Part shown: positions 26,507 through 38,455 of the stretch, in pieces
Layout of the letters: every line of letters starts with the position of its first letter
Numbering within the stretch: the stretch's first letter is position 1
DNA from: Meloidogyne chitwoodi
Lineage: Eukaryota; Nematoda; Chromadorea; Rhabditida; Meloidogynidae
Assembly: GCA_015183035.1 (NCBI GenBank)
Contig: JACZZP010000011.1
Span: forward strand, 1,550,001 to 1,614,000
DNA: 64,000 nt
Direction of reading: 5' to 3'
The notes under the pieces: generated by a model
Told to the model about the DNA's origin: nothing
The model's database searches: none
Seen by the model: only the letters and a program-made list of their open reading frames with translations
Made by a program: the position numbers and the translations under genes

Positions 26507-29500
26507 ATGAGTTATAAAATGGTTAACGACTCTTCACAGCTCAAATTTGCCGAGAAACTTGTAATTCTTAATGATCGTGCACTTGGAATGTTAACAAGAA
26601 TTTATAATATGGTTTGGAATAAATTAATATATTAAAATTAAATTTAGAACAAATTAATTTTTTTTTAATTAAATTATAATAAAATAAACAGAATTTAGTT
26701 TTTAAAATAAAATATTCAGAAAAAAGCATGCGCTGACCCAAAGTTGCGGCCTCAATTTCTTACTGACAAAACACTTGAAACGGCTATTACTTATGTTGTT
26801 AAACGCTTTCCTATTATTGATATAAAACGAAATTCAGTTTGTTAATAAATGTAAAATATTAAATTAATTTATTTTAATTAAATTTAAAGACAGTTTTTTC
26901 CTCTATTAATGAAATGAAAGCAAATATTATCAAAAAATTATCTTTATATTATTATACATTTGTTGATTTGTTGGAATTGAAGGATGCTATTTTGCAGCTT
27001 TTTACTGCAATGGATGCTAATCAATGTCGTTTAAATATTGTTAGTTTATTTTTTTTTATAAAAATTGTTTTTTAATTAAGGTTGAAACTTTTATAAAATA
27101 AATTAATAAAATAATTTTATTTGTCAAACAATTTTTCCAAATTATTATTTTTTATAAAAAATATATTTGTAAATACTTAGAATCAAAATCTCGACTTAAC
27201 AACAAGCTTTTTAAATTTGTTAGTCAATTTTTGTTCTCTAATGATTCTCCTTTCACGTATAGAAGATCGTAAAGCAGTTTTAGGCCTTTATGCTGCTGCT
27301 TATGATATATTACATACAGGCAGTGAAACTTCATTTCCAAGGCTTGGTCAAATGATTGTAGATTATGAACAGCCTTTAAAAAAACTTTCTGAAGATTTGG
27401 GCCTTTCATATAGAGTTTGGAATTTAATTTATTTAATCCTTTAATTAAACGATGATTTTTTGAAAATATTTTTAAAAAGTTATAAAGATTTCAATTTTAA
27501 GGTAATCGGTTCTGCTCTAGAATCTTTAAAAGAAACATATTTTAGAAGAAATATTTCTGCCGAACAACAACGAGATTCATCAATGATTTCACTTACTGCA
27601 AATCCTCGACATATGTTATATGCTGCACAGACTAATACGGTTACATTGATAATAAAAGATTTTGTAGATTTTTTAAATGTATACACAAAATACTTTTCCT
27701 TTCCAATCCTCTAATATTTTATAATAAAAAAAGACAACGAGTATTATTTAAAAGTTGTCATAAATTTCCTCTTAATTTTTTGTTCTGATTTAAAAAATTG
27801 GTTTTTATTTTTTTAATTTAAAAATTAATTTTAGATAGCCTGTGAATATATGTCTCTTGACACAATGGATCGATGGATTATATGTTAGTTAAAAAATAAT
27901 TTCTAAATAATTTTATAAAAATTATTTAAAGTTGGAATATCTTTTTGTCATCGTCTCCTTTCTGATCATTCACTACTTCCACTCTTTCAGCGGGCAATGC
28001 AACATTCATTAGTTGTTCGTCTATTCAGAGATGAATCTATTTTTACATTTTTAATGATTTCAACAGTTTTGGAACCTTTAAAAGCACAAAGCAAACTTTT
28101 AAATGAATTAAAGGAATTTAATAATAATGCTATTCATACTTGGTACTTAAAAATAATTTATTTCATAAACTTTTTAGTGGTCATTTGCATGCACACAGAC
28201 GGCATTTTTTACGAATGGCATTAAAAGAATTATATTTATTGCTTGTAGATGAACCTGGACTTTTTGGCCCAAAAATTCTTTTTGTTTGGATGGGCCTATC
28301 TATGGCTAGAGATGAAATTCAATGGCTACTCCGTCATTATGATGTTTGGCAACAACTTTTATCACAATATTCTCCAGCAAATAAAAAGGCATTACAAAAA
28401 AGTGGTCTTCAAAATATTGTTGTAGACAAGTTAGAATTTTTAATTTTTTTGAAAATTTATTAATTTTTTTTTCAGATTTCTTCCAGAATTGCTTTATTAT
28501 TTAACGGAACTTCGAAATTTAGTTTTGAAAAATTCTGATTTAATATCTAATTATTATATTCAATATATTGCTGGTTATGATGCTCCTTTACTTGCTGAAC
28601 TTGCGCAGCATTTTAATGGTGGAAATGGATTATCAGAGTATGAACAATTGTTAATTCATTCTTGTATTAATTCAATGTCTAATATTTCTAGTTTGTTTTT
28701 TTAATAATACAAAGCTAAAAGCTCTATAATTATTATAGATGGAATAGATTCTCGTGGTGTTCATTTAGATTGGTTTCGTTTTCAATCATTAACAAGTATT
28801 GGACGTTCAACTTTTAAACTTCAAGTTCATGCAAATTTTGCTGTTGCTATGAATACTGCACTTTTTCATTTAAAACATATTGGGAATGGTTTGGATGAAT
28901 TAATAAGAGAAACTAGTGATTTAAGCATTTATTGGTATAAAATACTTTTTTGTTTTTAATAAAAGATTGTCTTTATTAAAATTATTATAAATATTATTTA
29001 ATTTTATACAGTTTCTATCCTCGAATTTTTGACTTACATTTACGCAATTGTTTGGATTTTCCTCTTCAATCACGTTATTCCATTACATTTGCTCACATTT
29101 GTACTCATTTTAATAGTTCATTACATGAATTATGTCCTGAAGAAAATGATTCTATTATTGAAAAAGGTATTATTAAAAATTAATATATATTTTTTTAACT
29201 TTTATTTGTTTTTATGACTCAATTCTTGCAACATTGTACTAGAGGAGATTGTCAGAAAAACTATTGAAATTTTTTCTAAAGTATGTGCTGATTGCCAACA
29301 ACTTGTTTTAAGCACAGAACCTAGAGCTTGTGCAAATATGTTTGCTTTAGAATTTCAAGGTTTTATTTAAATTTATTTTTTATTTAAATTTAATATTTTT
29401 TGGGCAACATTATTTTTAACCCTTTCATTTAATTTTCAATTTAAATTTAATATCTATATTATTTTTAAATTTTAACAAATTTTAAAGGCAAAAATGAAAT

Positions 29501-32071
29501 GAAAATGCCTGGATTTGAAAGTATTCGTCAATATGGACAGTCAATTTCCTCGAGTGATTCAAATTGTCTTTACCTTGGAGAATTATGTCAATCTCTTACA
29601 AATACAAAAGAATTAAATATTTTAAGACATATTTTTGTTCCTCGAGAATTTCTTTTTCAACAATTAGAAAAGCATTTAACTATTAGCCTTTTACGTTATT
29701 TAAATCCAAATAATGAGCAACAACAACAATTAGAATGTCCAAGAAGACCTTCTGAAATGTTATCATTTTTAAGTGCTCAACTGAATGCTTTACAACAATT
29801 AGATATTTTTTGTTAGTTTAATTTTATTTAAAAACAATTTTATTTGTTATAGATAATTTTGACTTAGCTCGTCTTTTTAATGACACTCTTTTACAACAAT
29901 CACAGAGAGCAGATGCTCAAGGGAATGAAACTCTTGCAGAAATATATTCAAAATGGTTAGAAGATTATTTAATTTTAATAGCTTTTTTTATGTTTAAACT
30001 TTAAATAAAATTAATTTAAATTTAATATTTTAAAAGGTATTTGGAAGTTTTGCTTAGAAAAGCAAGTACATACCATTTTCTATATTCTGAACATATGCAG
30101 TCTTTTGTTAATAATCCTAATTTGGAAGTCTCTGGGATTGCACATGGTAATAACTCTTCGACACAAATATTCCGTGCTGAAAGATTTACTGATCCTAGAG
30201 GTTATTATTACATTACTAAAAAAATTAATCAAAATTTTCTTTAGAACTTCGTTATCTAGCACAACTTATTGGTCCATTTGGAATTAAATTAATTGAAGAA
30301 AAACTTGTTTGGCATATTGCAAGTCAAATTACTGAACTTTTCAAAATTGTTCGAGAAAATAATGAACAATTACATATTGCAAGAGTTAATTATGACAAAC
30401 CTGAAAAACTTAAAGAGGTTTTCACTTTCAAATTTGTTTTTTTTTTATTATTTTGGTAAATTCTTTGATATTTTAAAAATTTGGATCTTTAAAAAATTCA
30501 TTTTTCTCCTCTTTTTCGATGATATTCTTGTAAATAATAATTTTTATATAATTATAAAAAGTTTTTTTTAGATTGTTACTTCATTAGGTAGTTCACTTGA
30601 AATTCAAAGTGGAAACAGCCACAAAAATGAAAAGCGCAATACGACCACAACTCTTGGAATTTCTCCTTTGGATTCAATGCTTCAACGTGTTATTGTAATT
30701 TTTTTTCAAAATTAATTTAAAATTTTTTTTAAATAAATTTAAAATTTCCTCAATTTTATTTTAGATTATTGGTGAAATTTGTGCTTTTCGTGATATGTTA
30801 TTTATAGCATTAAATGATGTTTTAAAACAAAGAGCACCTTTTCTTGTTCGTTCTTTGGCATCTTTAATTAATTCTCCTTTGGATGAAATGCAAAAAATTG
30901 TAAAAAAATTAATAAAATTTTAATTTATTTTTTTTAATTTTAGAATATTGGTGAAGCTTGTGCTGCTTCTGGGTTTAAATTAGATGTTGATTTAGCTTTG
31001 GCAAATGCTATAAAACAGCAGGCAAATACAAATGGATTAGATGATCCAAATGAGGTTTCTAAAAAATATTTAATTTAAATTTTTAATTTTTTTAGCACTA
31101 CAAAATTTCTTGTCTGCTTATTGTTTTTATTGCAATTTCTTTGCCCCATTTGGCACTTAACCCTCAGTCTTTCTTTAGAGCATCACTTTCTGGTATTTTT
31201 GAAAATATTATTTAATATAATTAATTTAATTTTAATATTAGTCTCAAAGAATAATTCTCACACTCTCCCTCTCGCTGTTAATACAATTACTGGAGCTCTA
31301 TTTTTTCTACATCAACGTGGAGATACTGCGGAAAGGATGCATGAATTTTTGGCGGTATTTTTTACAAAAAAAGAATTATTTTTTTATAAACTTTAATAGT
31401 TAGAGTTGTTAAAATATAATTTTGGTATTTCAGTCTGTGGTTAAGTGGATTTGTTCTTTGTTGAGAAATGAGTAATGTTGGTTTTAGTATAGGTTTCCAA
31501 TGACTTGTTGCTTACAATCTAGTGGCGTATAGGAACCAGTCAGGACATTTCAAAGTCTTGGATGGGCCGAAAATCGCCTAAAATATAGAAGAGTTATGGT
31601 CGCATTGAAGAAAATTAAATTCTATTAGTGCATTTACCCAACTCTTGTACAAATATATTTGTTTTTTAACTTTTTGTTCAAAAATTTCAAAAAAAATTTA
31701 CAGATTTGAACTTAAAACCTATATACCTTTTTAAGTTTATTATTTTAATAAATATTTTTTCAGTTAGCTTCTAGTAGTTTACTTCAAAACATTAATGGAA
31801 GTAATAATCCAACATCTTCTGATAAAATTAAAGGAGGACAACGACAACAATTTCAATCTTCTGTATATTTATTATTGGATCAATTGGCTAGAAGTTCTCC
31901 ATGGTTAAATTATGGTTTATTAGAAAAAGTAAAAAAATATTTTTTTTTTAATTTTTTAAATCTCTTTTTCAGTGTTTTCCTTTTGCTTTAATTCGTTCTA
32001 CACTTTTACATTGTCATAAGCGTGAGAATGATGAAACTAGTGGAAATAAAAAACAGACAATAAAAAACTGA
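26507..32071 (+). CDS. gex-3: GEX-3 / NCKAP1 (Nap1, HEM family), WAVE regulatory complex subunit
   Basis: Twenty-three exons sum to an intact 1181-aa frame (NCKAP1 is about 1130 aa). It starts [18 protein letters not shown], then [16 protein letters not shown], close to the family N-terminus. Other conserved stretches include [60 protein letters not shown] and [11 protein letters not shown]. First and last exons are 26507-26611 and 31973-32071; most introns are 35-80 bp, the longest (31355-31763) about 410 bp. The protein is entirely helical and, with CYFIP/GEX-2, WAVE, ABI and HSPC300, relays Rac signals to Arp2/3 actin assembly in morphogenesis. The family is usually essential and single-copy, so its survival inside a zone full of pseudogene fragments is worth noting. 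Confidence 0.93.
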
Positions 32072-32185
32072 AAAAAGGTTAGACAAAAAGTGATTCTTAT
32101 AAATTTATTTTGTTAGAACTTAAATTTTTGATTTAATTATAATTTCTAACGTTTTTTATTATAATCATTTACTCCAAAATTTATG

Positions 32186-32893
32186 TAATTACAAGTAGCA
32201 ATAACTTATAAATGGATGTGATATCAAAATAAATTTAATTCGGATTTTTAACTGTTTTTATTTTGATCTCCATATCCATACTTTTGACTTTCGTTTCTAT
32301 TGTTCTTGTGCCTATTTTCCATTTTTTCAATAATATTTTTTATATTTTTTGCCTTTTCTCCATTGAATCTTTTTGAAATTATTTTATTTTCTCAATTTCT
32401 ATGGCTCCCAGCTTTTTTAAAAAATTATTTATAAAATTCTTGCCATATTTTTATCTATTCACTTTTTGTATAATAGCTTAAAGTTATTATGATTCTTTAT
32501 ATTATGTACTACTTTAATGCATTTAAATTATTCAAATAAAATTTAAAAAATAATTTATAGAATTAATTATGTTTTAAATTAATCACTAAAATATTTAAGA
32601 ATATTTTTTTAGATATGAATTATTTTTTTAGATAAAATGATTAGAACACAACCTAAAAATATAGTTCGAGGTCAAAAAAGAAGTTTTAGCAATGAACAAT
32701 CAACTTCAGATGAAACAAGATTGCATGAATCTCAAAATGATGAAATTGATGTTGAAAAAAATGGAGACACACAACCACAAATTGTACAATTTGAAACAGG
32801 AAAAACAATTAGAGGAAATTTGTGTCTTTGGCATGAAGGTTTTTTTTTAATTTATGAAAATAGAAGAGAGAATTTATCATTTATAAGTTCCTA
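32186..32893 (+). repeat. Segmental duplicate (copy A) with orphan first exon of the FLYWCH/MULE gene
   Basis: About 700 bp nearly identical to 38456-39215, except for about 110 bp present only in the second copy (about 38521-38625). Contains an exon at 32637-32840 starting M-I-R-T-Q-P-K-N that is almost identical to the first exon of the gene at 39001. It ends at the same E-G donor but has no FLYWCH exon downstream, so it is an orphan. The few differences imply recent duplication or gene conversion. Confidence 0.8.
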
Positions 32894-33171
32894 ATAATTC
32901 CCCTTGTAGAAGAGAGAAATTTCTCTCATTGACCATTTTGTCTTTTTCATACTTGACCATTTTCCAACTTCTACGCTGCTGACCATTTCTCATTCTCTCT
33001 TTTTTTCTTTCCATCGTACCTCACCGTTGCTTAACTTACCAGATTGAATTAGCACATAGACACTTTTCATCTGTTTGCTATGTCCGCTCTTTCAACGGAA
33101 TGTAAGCACTGTGTGTTAATCTTTGTGAAAATTCGATTTTTTCGTGATTATGTTTTTTTAATTATTTTTTA
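32894..33171. other. Spacer upstream of the first Merlin-like element
   Basis: A pyrimidine-rich stretch (TCTCTCATTGACCATTTT, TGACCATTTTCC) near 32920-32990, otherwise nothing assignable. The octamer ATTTTTTA at 33164-33171 is the target duplication of the next element. Confidence 0.5.
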
Positions 33172-33612
33172 GGTAATCTTCACCAATCTGGGCGCCACCC
33201 CAAATAATCGCACCGGGATAGTAAAAACGTGTTTTTAGGGGTTATCGAGGTCGCTGATTAAGAATCTGATATCAGTTTTTTCTTATCACTAATCCTTATC
33301 ATTTTATCACTAATTTTAAAAATCACAGATTTTATCATGAATATTTTCCAAATTACTCAACTTATTAATACACAAGAATCTGCTATTCGATTTTTACAAC
33401 AACGTAACATTTTACGGTCTGTACCCCCACTATGTTCATCATGTAATCAGCAAATGAACGTAAATCGTGATAAAATCTGTGATTTTAACAATTAGTGATA
33501 AGAAAAAACTGATATCAGATTCGTAATCAGCGACCTCGATAACCCCTAAAAACACGTTTTTACTATCCCGGTGCGATTATTTGGGGTGGCGCCCAGATTG
33601 GTGAAGATTACC
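33172..33612. mobile_element. Merlin-like foldback element with transposase N-terminal remnant
   Basis: Begins GGTAATCTTCACC and ends with its reverse complement; inverted arms extend about 120 bp with few mismatches. It is flanked by exact ATTTTTTA duplications at 33164-33171 and 33613-33620. An internal plus-strand ORF (33337-33495, ending NN-stop) reads NTQESAIRFLQQRNILRSV, then C-S-S-C and a Met. This is the start of Merlin/IS1016-family transposases: the A-I-x-F-L-Q-x-R-G-x-L motif followed by a zinc-ribbon CxxC. Merlin elements have 5'-GG termini and 8-9 bp duplications. The DDE catalytic part is absent, so it is non-autonomous. Confidence 0.8.
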
Positions 33613-33698
33613 ATTTTTTATTTGTCTTAATTTGTTTATATTATTATTTAGATTTATTTATCTTAATTTTTTATTATTTAGAAAAAAGTTATTAAGAT

Positions 33699-34160
33699 AT
33701 GCCACCAAAAACATCTATTTCCGGATGAGGTGGAAAGGCAAAGAAGAAGAGTGTTCGAAAGGAAAGGTTCGTGACAAATTGCAAAACATGGTTCTTTTTG
33801 ATTCGTCTACATATGAAAAGCTTCATAAGGTTTTTATTTTTATAAAACTGAGATTGACAAGTTTGGTTACACTGCTTATTTTAATGTTTTATTTGAAAAT
33901 CGAGATTGGAATTTTAAATAAAGACAGTTTACTAGAAACTGAAATCACTACAATATTGTCTTTCAATTTTTCTTTTTTGCATTCTGTCAAACTAATCACT
34001 CCAAGCGTTGTATCTGAGCGGCTTAAGGTTTTTTCTATAATAAACTTGGAATTCATTTAAAAAAACATTAAGGTTCGTGCGTCTGGCGCGTGCTGGACTT
34101 CGAGAATTGCATGACAAAGGATTGATAAAAGTTTTAGCGAATCACTGCGCTCAGTTGGTT
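33699..34160 (+). pseudogene. Pseudogene of ribosomal protein eS25 (rps-25), copy B
   Basis: Exon 1 (33699-33829) begins M-P-P-K and contains GGKAKKK, but has a premature TGA near 33726 and a small insertion before SKGKVRDKLQNMVLFD and YEKLHK. Exon 2 keeps VKLITPSVVSERLK but has lost the splice acceptor through a 9-bp deletion relative to copy A. Exon 3 begins VRAS and is frameshifted. eS25 is an essential small-subunit protein, so the functional gene must be elsewhere. Introns are retained, so this is a DNA-level duplicate, not a retrocopy. Confidence 0.85.
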
Positions 34161-34368
34161 TAGACCCGCGCTTCCAAAGCAAAGGAAGCAGAAGTGTCTG
34201 GAACTCAATTTTGTTAATTAATGATTCATTTATTTGTTGATAAATATATAAATGTTTTTGACGTTTTTTTACTAAATGTTTTAATCTTTGTTATTTTTTA
34301 AATTTCATCTTAACATGAACGCTTGGGATCTTGTGGTTGATTTTATACCTTATAGTTTACAGTTTTAG

Positions 34369-34574
34369 ATCATTTAAAACGTTATGCACCATATTTAGTT
34401 CATAAATTTGTAGGAACAATTACAAATTTACAATTTTGTCCATATGAAGATGTTTTGGGTGTAGGACATACCTGTGGATTTGAAAGTCTTTTAATACCAG
34501 GAGCGGGACAGGCAAATTTTGATTCATTGCGTGCAAATCCATTTGAATCAAAACAGCAAAGAAAAGAACAATAA
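34369..34574 (+). pseudogene. Orphan C-terminal exon of WDR46/UTP7
   Basis: After a TTTTAG acceptor the frame reads [52 protein letters not shown] and stops at 34572-34574. This is the highly conserved C-terminal block of WDR46/UTP7, cut short before its usual basic tail. It is joined upstream to sequence homologous to the leader of the RRM gene at 23624, which marks a rearrangement junction near 34368. Confidence 0.7.
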
Positions 34575-34620
34575 TGTCGAACAAAAACTGGACTTTAAGA
34601 AGATTGTTTTGGAAGATACT

Positions 34621-36416
34621 GACCTAATGATAGAACAATTCTTTTGGGCTCTAGAACAGATGTTTCTAGATTAGCTAGTTGTGATGTTTGGTTTTTTGAC
34701 GGAACTTTTAAAAATGAATAATGCTCAACAATCTTTGTATCATCTTTGGGTATTATTTTTTAAACAATTCTTTGACTTTGTTCATTAAAGATTGTTCATG
34801 GTCGTTTTGGTCGAACATTTATTTTTCCCTTCATTTACGCATTAATTCCATAAAAAACTTGTGATTCATATATCAAATATTTGGAACTTTTGTTTGTTAA
34901 AGTTGAAGAAATAAATCCTGGTTTTCGTCCACAAACAATAATTATTGGGTACTTTTCCTTTATGGTTACAAAGTCCGCGAGTTTTTGTCTGCAAAAAATT
35001 TAATATTTTTCTCAAAAAGGATTATTTTAAAAAATATTTATGTCCATGAGCATAGTTTCCACGACTATTATAAAGATTATTTATAAATTTTTTGGTATAT
35101 AAAAGGTATTAAGTTTTTTGAATCTATAAAATTCTAATTTTAAAAAATGAGTTACGAAACCCATACAGCAAAATTTCTTCAAGATTGTGGAATTCTACAT
35201 AAGGAACGAGTTTGTTGTGGTAATAGAATGGTTCCGTTTGAGTAACTCATTTAAGAGTGAACCATAGCAGAAATTTTGTTAATCCAGAGGATGGTTCTCA
35301 CACTCAGAACACAGAGAGAACTTGGCGGACGGCAAAATGGCGGAATAAGAAGCAATTTGGAACACACCGACAAATGATTGACAGCTATTTATGCGAATTT
35401 TTATGGAGTTGATGATTTGATGATATTTTAGCAAAAATTGTTGATTTTATGCCTCCAAAATAAAAAATAAATATAAATTTTTTGCAGACAAAAACTTGCG
35501 GACTTTGTAACCATAAAGGAAAAGTACCAATTATTGAATTTGAAAATATTGAAGAACAAGCTTTAAGAGCTGCTTTCCCTTTTGTAATAATTCAAGGATT
35601 CTTTTTTCACTTTAAGGTTTTTTAAATTTTAGAAACTTTCTTAATATTTATAGGAATCAATATGGAAAAAAATTCAAGAACTTGGTTGGGAATTAAAATA
35701 TAAAGAAGAAGATGTCTTTAATAATTATCTGAAAATGTTTGTTTGTTTAACTTTTGTTGATCCAGGTTTATTTTTACTTTTATTTATCTAAAAATTTTCA
35801 GTATATATTCGTGCATATTTTCGTCAATTGGCTCAAATATTTCTTGAAGTATTTAGCAATGGTGATTCAGAAAGTTCATATTTTTCTTTTATTGATTATA
35901 TGGAAAATTGGGTTGTAAGAGATTTAATGCCACCAAGATATCCTTCAACTATTTGGAACAATAAAGTTATAACACTTGAACAACTGCCTAAAACTTCAAA
36001 TTCTGTTGAATCTTGACATAATACTTTTGCTGGAATATTTCTTAGGCATTCTTCATATCCTTACAATCTTGTTAGGGCACTTTTGGATAAACAGGTTTCT
36101 TTTTAATTGAATAGTAAATCAGTTTTTGGGAACATTTTGACGAGAGAATTGTTGTCCCGACAAAATGTTAATCTGATTTTGTCTGTGGCAAAGTACTTCT
36201 TACATGATTTAGACATTGAATTCTATTTAATTTCATTAAATTAAAGCTCGTTTTGATACAATTGCTATTCGTATCTCTGGTGCTGCAGTTCAAATGTTTA
36301 GTAGACCTGAATATAGACGTGACAATCAAAATCTTTTGAATATTTTGAGAAGCGTTGGTAGACCTAGAGATCCTATTGAATTTTTAACTGCTTGTTCCCA
36401 TTTTATTAATTTTTAA
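34621..36416 (+). pseudogene. Dead MULE transposase interrupted by a Merlin-like element
   Basis: Recognisable Mutator-like transposase pieces: SCDVWFFDGTFKN (first catalytic D in D-G-T-F), R-P-Q-T-I-I-I-G, then IEEQALRAAFPFVIIQGFFF (the FP-x-x-x-x-G-x-F-F-H region), DYMENWV and a C-terminal Arg-rich part. At least three in-frame stops occur (about 34720, 34850 and 36014, the last replacing the usual Trp in S-V-E-x-W-H-N). A 582-bp element splits the frame exactly between G and E-F-E. Confidence 0.8.
34948..35529. mobile_element. Merlin-like element nested in the MULE pseudogene
   Basis: Terminal inverted repeats of about 52 bp begin GGTACTTTTCCTTTATGG and include AAAGTCCGC(G/A)AG. Exact 8-bp target duplications AATTATTG lie at 34940-34947 and 35530-35537. 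The interior near 35150-35245 reads ETHTAKFLQDCGILHKERVC, the same transposase N-terminal motif as in the 33172 element, followed by C-G-N-R-M. Removing it restores continuity of the host MULE frame, so it is younger than the MULE insertion. Confidence 0.8.
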
Positions 36417-36572
36417 ATTTTTTTAATTCAGTTTAATGGTTGATTTTTTATATAAATATTTTCTTTAATTAATTGATTTTAAAATGTTTATTTTTCATTT
36501 TTATATTTTCACTTCATAATTTCACATAATGTTTATTTTAGAATTTTTGTTTACATTTATTTCAAAAACAAT

Positions 36573-37727
36573 ATGAGACTTTCGATTTTTGTAATGGCTA
36601 ATGGGGTTAAAAATATGGTTAGTTTTATTTTTTCAATAAATTGATTTGTGGAAATTCAATTTTAATTTTTTTAATGTTACAGATTGTCGATCACGAAATG
36701 ATTCGCAAATGTCTTAGTGGTTTTAATTCTGTTGACTTCGGAAGTAAAAATTTAATGATTTTAATTTTCATAATTTGTTTTAGAAACAAAAATAGTTATA
36801 AAAGATCCGACATTCCACGCTATGCCATACTTTAAGCAAGAAAAATTAGTATTGGAAAAGCTACCAAGCGATATCAGGTTTGTTTTTTAATTTTTGTGAT
36901 TAATTGAAAAACTAAAATTTCGAAATGAGATCGAGTTAGAATTGGTACCAATGGCGGATGAAGATGATAATACCGTTAATTTTTTTATATTTTTCTTATT
37001 TTAAATCTCGTTCAGATTAAATGCTTGGAACTTAAAGATATTAAAAATTTGGAGCTGGGAGATAAATTGCCTATTACTGCCCAGTGGCATCTCGACTATG
37101 CGGTGCATTTCCTAAAAAAAAAAGAGAGTGTCTTAGCAAGTGAAGCTGCTTGGAAGTCAGCGAGTTTAGTTCTACAGAACTTTCTTTTGTTTTATGGATA
37201 TATGTCAAAGAATCACTCAGTCAAATCCGACGTTGTATCTTCACTTGCATTTTTTTCCAAAGAAATTCTGAAAGACGAAGTGTTCTCAAAGAATATTGCA
37301 ACTTCATGGAGTGCTTTAGAGTAATATTTTAACTTAAAATATTTCAATTTTGATTAGATTTATTTTAAGCATTTATTCAATTGGATATGATTTTTAAATT
37401 TTATATTCTTTACAATTTTAGAGCATCGCACGCAAATTCGTATAATAATCAGTATTCATTAATTTTTGTCGTGAACTGGATACAACTTGCTGTGTCGTTT
37501 TCTCAATACATTGTACAAATCCACACTAGCAAACATTTCAAGAAGGAATACCTCGACAAATGGATGCAAAAAGGCTATAAAAAAAGGGTTATTATTTTTA
37601 ATATTTTTTACATTATCATTTGGCTATTTTAATTAATTTCAAATTTATGTTTAAATTTTAGTTGTGCGTTATGTATGAAGGTGAATGGACGGAAAGGCAA
37701 AAATTACCTAAGAACTTCAAATTTTGA
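36573..37727 (+). CDS. Stand-alone copy of the shared C-terminal module (261 aa)
   Basis: Seven exons with consistent phases: 36573-36617, 36683-36743, 36784-36881, 36930-36974, 37016-37320, 37422-37587, 37662-37727. No premature stop. Order of blocks: TKIVIKDPTFHAMPYFKQEK, L-P-S-D-I-R-F, an acidic linker ADEDDNT, ITAQWHLDYAVHFLKKKESV, LASEAAWKSASLVLQNFLLF, a helical middle, W-S-A-L-E-A-S-H-A-N-S-Y-N-N, and a final exon with E-G-E-W-T. Predicted mostly helical, with no signal peptide or membrane segment. Homologous part by part to the C-terminal halves of the genes at 15575 and 23624, with the same intron phases. The start is uncertain: the RRM of the paralogue is missing and may have been replaced when the MULE inserted upstream. 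Function unknown; a helical PaREP1/HEPN-like fold is my inference. Confidence 0.65.
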
Positions 37728-38226
37728 GAACAGTGAGTTAGAAGATAACGAAAAATATTCTTTTTTGTGTGCATTAGAAAAGTATGGGTTTAAATAATTA
37801 TTTTTCAAATATTTTTGTTGCTTCTATAATTTGTTCTTTCATTCGCCTATACAAAATTTTATATAATACCATTGCTCGAAATTTTTTTGTTCCAAAGAGT
37901 TAGACTTAATTAATATAATTTATATACTTTGATTGTTTTCTTTTACATTTTTTTTGTAAAAACCGCCTCCCAAATAAGATTTTTTTAGATCTCTAGACTT
38001 TAAAGTGTTTTACCAACAACTATATTCTACATTTTTTATTATTGTTGAGATTTTAAAAGCAAAATGCTTTTTTAAAAATGTTTTCAAATTTTTATAAAAA
38101 ATAAATTTGATAAATATATATAAATTTAAATAAATGTTTATCAACTCTGTTTTTATTCTAAAAATGTTTTTATTTAAACAAAATATTTTTTACAATTTAT
38201 TAAATAAATATTTTTGATTTTTTAGG
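37728..38226. other. Spacer in the duplicated zone
   Basis: A/T-rich sequence without coding signal; parts resemble 25320-25515 downstream of the paralogous module gene. Confidence 0.5.
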
Positions 38227-38360
38227 AATGATTGAATTTGTAGAAAAATCATTAGAAGAATTGCTTCCAGTCTTTGAACAGCTTAAATTGGTCTTAAGAG
38301 GAAGTCTGTGAATTTATAAAGGATTGTCATAATTTTGAATACAAACTTTTTAAACAGGTT
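38227..38360 (+). pseudogene. Relic of the first exon of UTP6, copy B
   Basis: Opens with a good ATG: M-I-E-F-V-E-K-S-L-E-E-L-L-P-V-F-E-Q-L-K-L-V, then a deletion shifts the frame to a TGA; the nucleotides of the E-F-I-K-D-C block still follow. Copy A (25516) keeps the deleted part but has lost the frame near its start. Each copy is broken at a different place, so they decayed independently after duplication. Confidence 0.55.
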
Positions 38361-38455
38361 TTTTCTTTTTGGTAATTTTGTACTCATTCCAGATGGTTCG
38401 ATTCCATCTCCCATCCATCATTTTTCCGCAACATACGAACACAATATTTATATAA

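Noticed and set aside
31355..31763. Possible separate element inside the 409-bp gex-3 intron
   Set aside because: Less A/T-rich than its neighbours, but no inverted ends or target duplication could be found.
26096..34574. One WDR46 gene split around gex-3
   Set aside because: The block between the two WD exons is missing, the distance is 8 kb with an intact gene in between, and local sequence shows duplication breakpoints. Two separate fragments fit better.
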